From the NCBI RefSeq assembly GCF_030053835.1, contig NZ_CP125655.1, positions 3,348,001-3,412,000 on the forward strand: 64,000 bases of DNA, read 5' to 3'. The stretch comes from Cellulomonas sp. ES6. Its GTDB lineage: Bacteria; Actinomycetota; Actinomycetes; Actinomycetales; Cellulomonadaceae. A program made the translations under genes and the position numbers. Under the pieces are notes generated by a model. It was not told the origin of the DNA and ran no database searches. It saw nothing but the letters and a program-made list of their open reading frames with translations. Of the stretch, positions 25,193-33,690 are shown piece after piece. Every line of letters begins with the position of its first letter. Positions within the stretch are counted from its first letter, which is position 1.

Positions 25193-26317
25193 GTGAGCAA
25201 CGAGATCGAGATCGGCCGCGGCAAGCGGGGGCGGCGCGCGTACTCCTTCGACGACATCGCCGTGGTGCCCTCCCGGCGCACGCGGGACCCGGAGGAGGTC
25301 TCGGTCGGCTGGCAGATCGACGCCTACCACTTCGACCTGCCGGTGCTGGCGGCGCCGATGGACTCGGTCATGAGCCCGGCCACGGCCGTCGCGCTCGGCC
25401 GCGCGGGCGGTCTGGGCGTGCTCGACCTCGAGGGGCTGTGGACCCGCTACGAGGACCCCGAGCCGCTGCTCGCCCGGATCGCCGAGCTCCCGGCCGACGA
25501 GGCGACCGCCCGCATGCAGGAGATCTACGCGGCGCCGATCCAGCCGGAGCTGATCCGCCGCCGCATCGGCGAGATCCGCGACGCCGGTGTGACGGTGGCG
25601 GGCGCGCTGTCCCCGCAGCGCACGCAGGAGTTCTGGAAGGACGTGGTCGACGCCGGCGTCGACCTGTTCGTCATCCGCGGCACCACCGTGTCGGCCGAGC
25701 ACGTCTCCGGCCGGGCCGAGCCGCTGAACCTCAAGCGCTTCATCTACGAGCTCGACGTGCCGGTGGTCGTGGGCGGCGCGTCAACGTACACCGCGGCGCT
25801 GCACCTGATGCGCACCGGCGCGGCGGGCGTCCTCGTCGGGTTCGGCGGCGGCGCCGCGCACACCACGCGCGTCTCGCTGGGGATCCACGCCCCGATGGCC
25901 ACGGCGGTCGCGGACGTCGCGGCCGCGCGCCGGGACTACCTGGACGAGTCCGGCGGCCGGTACGTGCACGTCATCGCGGACGGCGGGGTGGGTCGGTCGG
26001 GCGACCTGGTGAAGGCCGTCGCGTGCGGGGCGGACGCCGTCATGCTCGGGGCCGCGCTCGCCCGGGCGACGGACGCGCCGGGCGGCGGCTGGCACTGGGG
26101 CCCGGAGGCGCACCACCCGGACCTGCCGCGCGGGGAGCGGGTGCACGTCGGGCAGGCGGGGACGCTGCAGCAGGTGCTGTTCGGCCCGGGGTCGACCGCC
26201 GACGGGTCGCTCAACCTCATCGGGGCGCTCCGCCGGGCGATGGCCACGACCGGGTACTCGGACCTCAAGGAGTTCCAGCGCGTCGAGATCGTGGTCTCGC
26301 CGTACCAGCCCCGCTGA
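25193..26317 (+). CDS. guaB3: GuaB3-family IMP dehydrogenase-related protein
   Basis: A 374-residue (beta/alpha)8 protein that accompanies guaB in actinobacteria. It opens EIEIGRGKRGRRAYSFDDIA, has LPVLAAPMDSVMSPATAVAL, VIRGTTVSAEH, HVIADGGVGRSGDLVKAVA and ends EFQRVEIVVSPYQPR. It has no CBS domains. The loop that holds the catalytic Cys in GuaB reads VGFGGGAAHTTRVS, without Cys, so classical IMP dehydrogenase activity is doubtful. Function is unproven in this group; a role in purine balance is inferred from context. GTG start in the leaderless layout. Confidence 0.93.
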   Translation: MSNEIEIGRGKRGRRAYSFDDIAVVPSRRTRDPEEVSVGWQIDAYHFDLPVLAAPMDSVMSPATAVALGRAGGLGVLDLEGLWTRYEDPEPLLARIAELPADEATARMQEIYAAPIQPELIRRRIGEIRDAGVTVAGALSPQRTQEFWKDVVDAGVDLFVIRGTTVSAEHVSGRAEPLNLKRFIYELDVPVVVGGASTYTAALHLMRTGAAGVLVGFGGGAAHTTRVSLGIHAPMATAVADVAAARRDYLDESGGRYVHVIADGGVGRSGDLVKAVACGADAVMLGAALARATDAPGGGWHWGPEAHHPDLPRGERVHVGQAGTLQQVLFGPGSTADGSLNLIGALRRAMATTGYSDLKEFQRVEIVVSPYQPR

Positions 26318-26378
26318 GCCCGGCGGGCGGGGCGGCTGCCCGTTCCTGCCCGGATGTGTGTGGATCCGCGCCCGAGTC

Positions 26379-26400
26379 GGTTTGTTTGCTTGCGTTTCGG
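26379..26400. promoter_or_regulatory. T-rich putative FruR operator/promoter region
   Basis: A run of GTTT-type repeats (GGTTTGTTTGCTTGCGTTTC) stands out in GC-rich DNA about 80 bases before the fruR start. DeoR-type regulators often bind such direct repeats. No -10 can be assigned with confidence. Confidence 0.35.
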
Positions 26401-26475
26401 GCCTGACCTGCGCCATGCTGGACCCGCACCGCCGCCGGGCGACACCCGACGGCACGGGACCCTGACGGAGCGGAC

Positions 26476-27237
26476 GTGTACGCAACCGAGCGCCAGCAGC
26501 AGATCCTCGCCGCCGCGCGGCGCGACGGGAGGGTCGACGTCGCGTCGCTGGCCGCCCGGCTCGACGTCACGCCGGAGACGGTCCGCCGCGACCTGACGGT
26601 GCTGGAGCGCCACGGCCTGGTCCGGCGCGTGCACGGCGGCGCCATCCCCGTCGAGCAGCTCGGGTTCGAGCCCGGTCTCGCCCAGCGCGAGGGCCTGCTC
26701 GCGGGGGAGAAGGACCGCATCGCCAAGGCCGCCCTCGACGAGCTGCCCGACGGCGGCTCGCTGATCCTCGACGCCGGCACGACCACCGTGCGCCTGGCGG
26801 AGCTCCTGCCGGCCGACCGCGAGCTCACCGTCGTCACGCACGCGCTGCCGGTCGCCACCGTGCTGGCCACCCGCCCCGGCATCACGCTGCACCTGGTCGG
26901 CGGGACGGTGCGTGGTCGCACCCTCGCCGCGGTCGGCACCTGGGCGCTGCGCGAGCTCGCCGACATCCGGGCCGACGTGGCGTTCCTCGGGACCAACGGG
27001 CTGAGCGTCGAGCACGGGCTCACGACGCCCGACCTCGCGGAGGCCGCGGTCAAGCGGGCGCTGGTGCAGGCCGCGCGCCGCATCGTGGTGCTGGCCGACC
27101 ACAGCAAGCTCGGCCGGGAGGACTTCGCGCACGTCGCACCGCTCGCGGAGGTCGACACGCTGGTGACCGACGCGGGCGTGCAGCCCGAGGTCGCCGACGA
27201 GATCGAGGCCGCCGGTCCCCGGGTGGTGCGGGCGTGA
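26476..27237 (+). CDS. fruR: DeoR-family transcriptional regulator (FruR-like)
   Basis: A 253-residue regulator. The N-terminal DeoR HTH is clear (ERQQQILAAARRDGRVDVAS then ETVRRDLTVLERHGLVRRVHGG), followed by the DeoRC sugar-phosphate sensor domain with LDAGTTTVRLAELL, LHLVGGTVRGRTLAAVG, AFLGTNGLSVEHGLTTPD and VVLADHSKLGRE. The direct 4-base overlap with fruK indicates that it represses this fructose operon, with fructose-1-phosphate as the likely effector (inference from family). The GTG start fits the family N-terminus YATERQQQIL. Confidence 0.9.
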   Translation: MYATERQQQILAAARRDGRVDVASLAARLDVTPETVRRDLTVLERHGLVRRVHGGAIPVEQLGFEPGLAQREGLLAGEKDRIAKAALDELPDGGSLILDAGTTTVRLAELLPADRELTVVTHALPVATVLATRPGITLHLVGGTVRGRTLAAVGTWALRELADIRADVAFLGTNGLSVEHGLTTPDLAEAAVKRALVQAARRIVVLADHSKLGREDFAHVAPLAEVDTLVTDAGVQPEVADEIEAAGPRVVRA

Positions 27238-28211
27238 CCGGGTCGCGGGCGGCCGGGACGCCCCGCGTCGTCACCCTGACGCCCAACCCGAGCCTGGACC
27301 GGGCGCTCGACCTCGACGTCCTGCTGCCCGGCGAGGTCAACCGGGCGGTCGGCACGCACCAGCACCCCGGCGGCAAGGCGATCAACGTGTCCCGGGCGCT
27401 CGCGGTGCACGGCGTCGCGACCTGCGCCGTGCTGCCGTCGGGCGGCGCGGACGGCGCCCAGCTCGTCGCGCTGCTGGCGGCCCAGGGGGTGACCGCCCGT
27501 CCCGTGCCGGTGTCGGGCGACACCCGGTCCAACATCACGCTCACCGAGTCGAGCGGCGCGACCACCAAGATCAACGCCCCCGGGCCGGCGCTGTCCGCCG
27601 CGGAGGTCGACGCGCTGCTCGCCGCCGTGGAGGCCGAGGTGCTCGCGGGAGCCACGGCGGTCGTCGCCGCGGGGAGCCTGCCCGCCGGCGTCGACGACGC
27701 GTTCTTCACGCGGGTGGCCGACCTCGGTGCGCGGCACGGCGTCCCGGTGGTGCTCGACACGTCCGGCGAGCCGCTGGCCGCGGCCGTGCGGCACGGCGGC
27801 CTCGCGCTCGTGAAGCCCAACGACGAGGAGCTCGCCGAGCTCGCCGGCCGGGACCTCGTGACCGTCGGGGACGTGCTGGCCGCCGCCGCGACCGTGCGGG
27901 CCGCGGGGACCGACGCGGTGCTCGTCAGCCTCGGGGCGCACGGCGCGCTGCTCGTGACCGGTGGCGGATCCTGGTGGGCCGGGGGGCCGCCGCTGCTGCC
28001 CGTCTCCACGGTCGGCGCCGGCGACTCCACGCTCGCCGGGTACCTGGCCGCCCCCGGGGAGCCCGCCGAGCGGCTGCGGCGCGCCGTGGCGTGGGGACGC
28101 GCCGCCGTGCTGCTCCCCGGCACCGAGGCCCCGTGCCCCGCCGACGTCCGCCCCGGCGAGGTGGTGGTCGTCGCCGACCCCGACCCGGCCCTCGCCCTCA
28201 AGGAGCTCTGA
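27234..28211 (+). CDS. fruK: 1-phosphofructokinase
   Basis: Phosphorylates fructose-1-phosphate to fructose-1,6-bisphosphate, following PTS uptake of fructose. The 325-residue PfkB-family product shows VTLTPNPSLDRALDLD, HPGGKAINVSRALAVHG, ATTKINAPGP, LVKPNDEELAELAG and the catalytic STVGAGDSTLAGYLA (GAGD anion hole and Asp base). GTG start overlaps the fruR stop by four bases. The 3' neighbour is ptsI, 64 bases on; no fructose permease gene adjoins. Confidence 0.95.
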   Translation: MTGSRAAGTPRVVTLTPNPSLDRALDLDVLLPGEVNRAVGTHQHPGGKAINVSRALAVHGVATCAVLPSGGADGAQLVALLAAQGVTARPVPVSGDTRSNITLTESSGATTKINAPGPALSAAEVDALLAAVEAEVLAGATAVVAAGSLPAGVDDAFFTRVADLGARHGVPVVLDTSGEPLAAAVRHGGLALVKPNDEELAELAGRDLVTVGDVLAAAATVRAAGTDAVLVSLGAHGALLVTGGGSWWAGGPPLLPVSTVGAGDSTLAGYLAAPGEPAERLRRAVAWGRAAVLLPGTEAPCPADVRPGEVVVVADPDPALALKEL

Positions 28212-28275
28212 GGGCCCGCCCGGGCCCGCAGCCCCCGAACCCGCACCCGCTCGCCCCCACCTCGACGGAGAGACC

Positions 28276-30009
28276 ATGAGCACGCGCACCGAGTCCACCG
28301 CCCCTCCCGCCCCCGGGACGCTCCTGCACGGCGTGGGGGTGGGCCGGCGCGTCGCCGTGGGCCCGGTCGTGCGGGTGCAGCCCGCCCCGGCGGTGCCCGC
28401 CGACGCGCCCGTGGTGCGGGACGGCGCCCGCGTGCCCGAGGCCGACGTGCCCGACGCGGTCGTCGCCGCGTTCGCGGACGTCGCCGAGGCGCTGCGCGCG
28501 CAGGCCGACCGGGCGGGCGGGACCGTCGCCGAGGTGCTGGGCGCGACGGCGATGATGGCCGACGACCCCGCCCTGCGCGACCAGGTGCTCGCACGCGTGC
28601 GCGGCGGCGACCCGGCCGTCGGGGCCCTCGACGCGGTGGTCGGCCAGTTCGCCGCGATGTTCGAGCAGGCCGGCGGCTACCTCGCCGAGCGCGTGACCGA
28701 CCTGCGCAGCGTCCGGGACCGCGTGGTCGCCCGCCTGGCGGGGCTGCCCGCCCCCGGCGTCCCCGAGCTGCGCGAGCCGTCCGTCGTCGTCGCCCGGGAC
28801 CTGGCGCCGGCCGACACCGCCGCGCTCGACCTCGAGCGGGTGCTGGCGCTCGTCACCGAGGAGGGCGGCCCCACGGGGCACACCGCGATCATCGCCGGGC
28901 AGAACGGCATCCCCTGCGTGGTGCGCACCGCCGGCGCCGCGGGCCTGCCCGACGGGGTGGTGGTCGGGGTCGACGCCGCCGCGGGCACCGTGCTCGTGCA
29001 GCCCGACGACGACGCGCGCGCGGCGTTCGCGGCCCGCGCGGCGGCGGAGCGGGCGCTGGAGGACGACACCGCGCCGGGCGCCACCGCCGACGGGCACGGC
29101 GTCGCGCTGCTCGCCAACATCGGCACCGCCGAGGACGCGGAGCGGCTGTCCGCGACCGCAGCGGAGGGCGTCGGGCTGTTCCGCACCGAGGTGCTGTTCC
29201 TGGGCCGGCAGCGGGCGCCGACGGTCGACGAGCAGGCCGAGGTCTACGCGCGCGTGCTCCGGGCCGTCGGGCCGGGGCGCAAGGTCGTCGTGCGGACCCT
29301 CGACGCGGGCGCGGACAAGCCGCTGGCCTTCGCGAACCTCACCCCGGAGGAGAACCCGGCCCTCGGCGTGCGCGGCTACCGGCTGGTGCGCTCCGCGCCC
29401 GGGCTGCTGGCCGACCAGCTCACGGCGCTCGCGCGGGCGGGCCACGAGACCGGCACGGACCCCTGGGTGATGGCCCCGATGATCGCGACCGCGGGGGAGG
29501 CGCGGGCGTTCGCCGCCGCCGCCCGGGACGCGGGCCTGCGCACGGCGGGCGTCATGGTCGAGGTCCCGGCCGCCGCGCTGCGCGCCGCCGGCGTGCTCGA
29601 CGAGGTGGACTTCGTCTCGCTCGGCACCAACGACCTGGCGCAGTACACGATGGCTGCCGACCGGCTGCGCGGCGAGCTCGTCGACCTGCTCGACGCGTGG
29701 CAGCCGGCCGTGCTGGAGCTCGTCGCCGCCACCGCGCGGGCGGGCGCCGGGCGCGACCGGCCCGTGGGGGTGTGCGGGGAGTCGGCGTCGGACCCGCTCA
29801 TGGCGCTCGTCCTCACCGGGCTCGGCGTCACCAGCCTGTCGATGTCCCCGGCCGCGCTGCCCGCCGTGCGGTACGCGCTGCGCCGACACACCCTCGCGCA
29901 GTGCCGGGAGATGGCGGACGCGGCGCTCGCGGCGGCGGACCCCGCGGCGGCGCGGGCGGCGGTCACGGCGCGGGTGACGCCCGAGGCGCGGGCGGCGCTC
30001 GGGCTCTGA
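28276..30009 (+). CDS. ptsI: Phosphoenolpyruvate--protein phosphotransferase (PTS enzyme I)
   Basis: First enzyme of the sugar phosphotransferase system; takes phosphate from PEP on a histidine and passes it to HPr. The 577-residue product has the swivelling His in EEGGPTGHTAIIAGQNG (His202), the PEP-binding barrel with LFRTEVLFLGR, DAGADKPLAF, VRGYRLVRSAPGL, SLGTNDLAQYTMAADR and VGVCGESASDPL with the catalytic Cys. Full length. It shares the strand of fruR-fruK. The HPr gene (ptsH) and a fruA permease gene are not in the window, so they must lie elsewhere. Confidence 0.96.
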   Translation: MSTRTESTAPPAPGTLLHGVGVGRRVAVGPVVRVQPAPAVPADAPVVRDGARVPEADVPDAVVAAFADVAEALRAQADRAGGTVAEVLGATAMMADDPALRDQVLARVRGGDPAVGALDAVVGQFAAMFEQAGGYLAERVTDLRSVRDRVVARLAGLPAPGVPELREPSVVVARDLAPADTAALDLERVLALVTEEGGPTGHTAIIAGQNGIPCVVRTAGAAGLPDGVVVGVDAAAGTVLVQPDDDARAAFAARAAAERALEDDTAPGATADGHGVALLANIGTAEDAERLSATAAEGVGLFRTEVLFLGRQRAPTVDEQAEVYARVLRAVGPGRKVVVRTLDAGADKPLAFANLTPEENPALGVRGYRLVRSAPGLLADQLTALARAGHETGTDPWVMAPMIATAGEARAFAAAARDAGLRTAGVMVEVPAAALRAAGVLDEVDFVSLGTNDLAQYTMAADRLRGELVDLLDAWQPAVLELVAATARAGAGRDRPVGVCGESASDPLMALVLTGLGVTSLSMSPAALPAVRYALRRHTLAQCREMADAALAAADPAAARAAVTARVTPEARAALGL

Positions 30010-30089
30010 CGCGCCGGCCGCGGGGAGCGGCCCCGGCGGTGTGCGGGCGTGGCCCGGTGCGGCCCGGCGACTCCCGCGGGGCGCGCGCG

Positions 30090-30095
30090 TACCCT
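30090..30095 (+). promoter_or_regulatory. Putative -10 box of the aldehyde dehydrogenase gene
   Basis: TACCCT, seven bases before the ATG at 30103, no ribosome binding site. Confidence 0.5.
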
Positions 30096-30102
30096 GGCGC
30101 GC

Positions 30103-31740
30103 ATGGTGCCCGACCACGGCGTCCTGGACCCGGAGACCGACCCGCTCGCCACCCTGGTGCTCGAGCCGGACGACCTGCGCGACCTCGCCCGGCGGGTGGT
30201 GACGTCGCCCGGTGCGGGCACCGCGACGCACCACGCGCCCTGGACCCGGGCGCCCCTGGCGACGCTGCCCGTGTCCACGCCCGACGACGTCGCCCGCGCC
30301 GCGCGCGCCGCCCGGGCCGCGCAGCGCCGGTGGGCGGCCGTCCCCGCGCGACGGCGCGCGGGCCTGCTGCTGCGCGTGCACGACCTGCTGCTGTCCCGGC
30401 AGAGCGACGTGCTGGACCTGGTGCAGCTGGAGAACGGCAAGGCGCGCGCCTCGGCGTTCGAGGAGGTCGCGGACGTCGCGCTCGTCGCCCGGCACCTGGG
30501 CCAGCGGGCGCCGGCGCTGCTCGCACCCGAGCGACGGCCGGGGCTGGTCCCGGGGCTGACGTCGGTGCGGGTCCGGCACGACCCGGTCGGGGTGGTCGGC
30601 GTCGTCGCGCCGTGGAACTACCCCCTCAGCCTGACGCTCGGCGACGTGCTGCCGGCGCTCGCGGCCGGGGACGCCGTCCTGCTGCGCCCGGACCCGCAGA
30701 CGCCGCTGACGGCCCTGTGGGCGGTGGAGCTGCTCGAGGACGCCGGCATGCCGCCCGGGCTGGTGCAGGTGGTGCTCGGCGGCGGACCCGTCGTGGGCGC
30801 GGCCGTCGCCGACCACGTCGACCACCTGGTGTTCACCGGGTCCACGGCCACCGGCCGGGTGGTCGCGGCGCGCGCGGGGGAGCGGCTGGTGCCCACGACG
30901 CTGGAGCTCGGCGGCAAGAACGCGATGTACGTGGCGGACGACGTGGACGTGGAGGCCGCGGCCGAGGGGGCGGTGCGGGCGTGCTTCGGCGGCACGGGCC
31001 AGCTGTGCGTGTCGGTGGAGCGGCTGCTGGTGCACGAGGCCGTCGCGGACGCGTTCCTGGCGGCGTTCGTGCGGCGCACGCGCGCGCTGCGGATCGGCGT
31101 GGGGCTGGACTACCGGTCGGATGTCGGGTCCCTGACCTCCGCGGAGCAGCTCGCCCGGGTGGTGGAGCACGTGGAGGACGCCCTGTCGGGCGGCGCGCGG
31201 GTCCTGGCCGGGGGGCGGCACCGGACGGACGTCGGCCCGTACGTGTACGAGCCGACCGTGCTCGAGGGCGTGGGCGCCCATGCGCGGGCGTTCCGGGAGG
31301 AGACGTTCGGGCCCGTCGTGGCGGTGCAGCGGGTCGCGTCCGACGACGAGGCGGTCGCGGCGGCCGACGACTCGTCATCCGCGCTGCACGCGAGCATCTG
31401 GACGCGGTCCGCGCGCCGGGGGCAGGCGCTCGCCGCGCGGCTGCGGGCGGGCTCCGTCGCCGTCAACGACGGCTACCAGGCGTCGTGGGGCTCGGTCGCC
31501 GCCCCGCAGGGCGGCCGGGGGGACTCCGGCTGGGGCCGGCGGCACGGCCGCGAGGGCCTGCTGGCGCTGACCGTGACGCGCACGGTCGCGGTCCAGCGCG
31601 GCGTGCACGGGGTGCGGCTCGCGGGGCGCGCCGTCCTGCCGCCGGCGGGGCCGGGCCGCGTGCTCGCCGGGCCGCCGGAGCGGTGGACCGCGCAGGTGAC
31701 GGCGGCGCTGCGGCTCGCGCGGCGGCTGCGGCTGCGCTGA
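30103..31740 (+). CDS. Aldehyde dehydrogenase, succinate-semialdehyde dehydrogenase (GabD2) type
   Basis: A 545-residue NAD(P)+-dependent dehydrogenase. VGVVAPWNYPLSLTLGD binds the cofactor, VFTGSTATGRVV and TTLELGGKNAMYVADD (general-base Glu) follow, the catalytic Cys is in GTGQLCVSVERL, and EETFGPVVAVQRV is near the end. Along its length it resembles mycobacterial GabD2, so oxidation of succinate semialdehyde to succinate is the best guess, but other aldehydes are possible. The last 40 residues (PPERWTAQVTAALRLARRLR) are an extra basic tail. Downstream lies an 18-19-bp tandem repeat. Confidence 0.9.
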   Translation: MVPDHGVLDPETDPLATLVLEPDDLRDLARRVVTSPGAGTATHHAPWTRAPLATLPVSTPDDVARAARAARAAQRRWAAVPARRRAGLLLRVHDLLLSRQSDVLDLVQLENGKARASAFEEVADVALVARHLGQRAPALLAPERRPGLVPGLTSVRVRHDPVGVVGVVAPWNYPLSLTLGDVLPALAAGDAVLLRPDPQTPLTALWAVELLEDAGMPPGLVQVVLGGGPVVGAAVADHVDHLVFTGSTATGRVVAARAGERLVPTTLELGGKNAMYVADDVDVEAAAEGAVRACFGGTGQLCVSVERLLVHEAVADAFLAAFVRRTRALRIGVGLDYRSDVGSLTSAEQLARVVEHVEDALSGGARVLAGGRHRTDVGPYVYEPTVLEGVGAHARAFREETFGPVVAVQRVASDDEAVAAADDSSSALHASIWTRSARRGQALAARLRAGSVAVNDGYQASWGSVAAPQGGRGDSGWGRRHGREGLLALTVTRTVAVQRGVHGVRLAGRAVLPPAGPGRVLAGPPERWTAQVTAALRLARRLRLR

Positions 31741-31743
31741 CGC

Positions 31744-31836
31744 CGCCTCGGCCGGCGCGACCGCCTCAGCCGGCGCGCACCGCCTCGGCCGGCGCGCACC
31801 GCCTCGGCCGGCGCGACCGCCTCAGCCGGCCCGCAC
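31744..31836. repeat. 18-19-bp tandem repeat at the 3' ends of two convergent genes
   Basis: Five units of CGCCTCGGCCGGCGCGAC or close variants (18 or 19 bp). The last unit contains the stop codon (31822-31824) and the final codons of the diguanylate cyclase gene. Units contain small GGCCGGC palindromes. No separate terminator for either gene is evident. Confidence 0.8.
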
Positions 31837-33525
31837 CGTCTCCGACGGCGGGGCGGGGGGCGAGGGCAGCGCCGTCGCCGAGGCCGGCTCCGGGTCCTCC
31901 GAGAAGTGCACGCGGTTGCGGCCCTGGCGCTTCGCCCGGTACAGCGCGGCGTCGGCGCGGGCGGCCAGGGCGTGGGCGGACTCGCCGGTCGCGGCCATCG
32001 CGCCGCCGAGGCTGAGCGTGACCCGGAGCTGCGGCGACAGCTCCTGCCACGGGTAGCCGGCGATCGTGCCGCGGATGCGCTCGCACACCGCGCGGGCCTG
32101 CTCGAGCGGCGAGTCCAGCAGCACGAGCGTGAACTCCTCGCCGCCGATGCGCGCCACGACGTCGCCGACGCGGACCGCCCCGGTCATGATCTGGGCGACG
32201 CGACGCAGCACCTCGTCGCCGACCGGGTGGGAGTGCTGGTCGTTGACGGCCTTGAACAGGTCGATGTCCGCGACGACGTAGGCGAGCGACTCCTCCTGCC
32301 CGAGCCTGGCGGCGAGGATCGCGTCGAGGCCGCGGCGGTTGAGCAGCCCGGTCAGCGGGTCGTGCGCGGCGTCGTGCTGGAGCGTCTCGTTGAGGGCCGC
32401 GAGCTCCGCGAGCCGCTTGCGCGCCTGGTCCCGGGACTGGCGCACGCGCTCCACCTCGAGCTGGGCGTTGACGACGATGCCGCGGCGCTCGGCGGCGGCG
32501 TCGCGCTGCAGCATGACGGCCTCGTGGTAGCGGCGGTGGGTCTCCAGCGCCGCCCGCAGGTCGCCGGTGTCCTCGTGCACCTGGACCAGCTCGAGCAGCA
32601 GGTCCGCCCGCTCCATCGGGCGCAGCGTCTGCTCGGTCAGCAGCAGGCCGGCGGAGAGGGTGGCGCGGGCCGCGGCGTGGTCCCCGCGCAGCCGCCGGAG
32701 ACGGCCGTGCGCGGCGTGGTAGCGGATGGTCAGGTACCGGGCGGCCACCTCCGGCAGCACCGCCGCGACGTCCTCGAGCGCCCGGTCGGCGGCGGCGAGG
32801 TCGCCGCGGGCCATGTGTGCGCGGGCGAGGCGGATCTGCGCCTCGGCGGCCATGCGCGGGTTGCCGTCCTGCGCGGCGAGCATGCCGCGGGTCGCGAGGG
32901 AGACGGCGCGGTCGGCCAGCACCCGGGCGCGCGCCGGGTCGGCCGACGCGAGGGCCTCGGACTCGTCGGTGTCGAGCTTGGCCAGGCCGGACAGCGTGGC
33001 GCAGGTGCCGTCGGGGCGGTCGAGCAGCGGCCAGAGCGTCGCGGCCTCGTCCAGGAGCTCGCGGGCCTTCTCCGGGAACCGGCCCATCGAGATGTACGTG
33101 TCCGCGAGGTTGTTCAGCGCGGCGGCGAGGCCCTCGGTGTCGTCGAGCTCGCGGCGGATCGCGAGCGACCGCTCGAGGAACTCCAGGGCCGAGAGGTTGT
33201 CGCCGAACCCGTTGTAGACCGCCGCGAGCCCCTGCAGCACCCGGCCCTCCCAGGGGCGCAGGCCGTGGGACGTCGCCAGCGCGAGGGCGCGCTCCATCGC
33301 GGCGAGTGCCAGCGCGTCGTCCCCTACGAGGTGGTGCGCCCAGCCGCCGTTGTACTCGAGCTCGATCTCCACCGGCACGGCGCCCTCCGCCTGTGCCCGG
33401 TCCAGCAGGTCGGGCAGGGCGGCGACGCAGAGTGCGGGGGCTGCGTCGCAGAGCCGGTCGATCCGGTCGAGCTCCGAGCGCCAGTCGGGAAGGCCACCCG
33501 GCTGCGCCGCTCGGGCAGTCGTCAT
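31822..33525 (-). CDS. TPR-repeat diguanylate cyclase
   Basis: A 567-residue signalling protein. Residues about 50-340 are tetratricopeptide-like helical repeats (LNNLADTYISMGRFPEKARE is one), followed by a coiled coil (about 340-395) and a GGDEF domain (about 400-540). The active site is GGEEF at 461-465, and the RVGD at 452-455 matches the RxxD product-inhibition site. It should make cyclic di-GMP from two GTP in the cytosol; there is no membrane segment. The TPR part suggests control by a protein partner. ATG chosen after a GATACC box; an extra 20 residues are possible upstream. A strong hairpin separates it from ackA. Confidence 0.92.
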   Translation of the reverse strand: MTTARAAQPGGLPDWRSELDRIDRLCDAAPALCVAALPDLLDRAQAEGAVPVEIELEYNGGWAHHLVGDDALALAAMERALALATSHGLRPWEGRVLQGLAAVYNGFGDNLSALEFLERSLAIRRELDDTEGLAAALNNLADTYISMGRFPEKARELLDEAATLWPLLDRPDGTCATLSGLAKLDTDESEALASADPARARVLADRAVSLATRGMLAAQDGNPRMAAEAQIRLARAHMARGDLAAADRALEDVAAVLPEVAARYLTIRYHAAHGRLRRLRGDHAAARATLSAGLLLTEQTLRPMERADLLLELVQVHEDTGDLRAALETHRRYHEAVMLQRDAAAERRGIVVNAQLEVERVRQSRDQARKRLAELAALNETLQHDAAHDPLTGLLNRRGLDAILAARLGQEESLAYVVADIDLFKAVNDQHSHPVGDEVLRRVAQIMTGAVRVGDVVARIGGEEFTLVLLDSPLEQARAVCERIRGTIAGYPWQELSPQLRVTLSLGGAMAATGESAHALAARADAALYRAKRQGRNRVHFSEDPEPASATALPSPPAPPSETVRAG

Positions 33526-33626
33526 ACCGGTGGTATCGGGTACCCCGCCGGGGGCCTGGAGGCATCGATCGGGTGAAGTCCGCACGGCGGACGGATGACG
33601 TCCGGAGTGCGGACGGCTCCGTGTCC

Positions 33627-33680
33627 CGACGCGCGAGGGCCCGGCACCGGACGGATCCGGTGCCGGGCCCTCGCGCGTCG
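33627..33680 (-). terminator. ackA terminator, 25-bp perfect stem
   Basis: Bases 33627-33651 pair perfectly with 33656-33680 around a 4-base loop CGGA, starting 11 bases after the ackA stop on the minus strand. It is the longest perfect hairpin I found in the window. There is no T-run. Confidence 0.85.
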
Positions 33681-33690
33681 GCGGGCGCCG

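Noticed and set aside
28198-31281. 1027-residue minus-strand frame
   Set aside because: It lies antisense to ptsI and the aldehyde dehydrogenase and has Arg/His/Gly-rich low-complexity translation without motifs.
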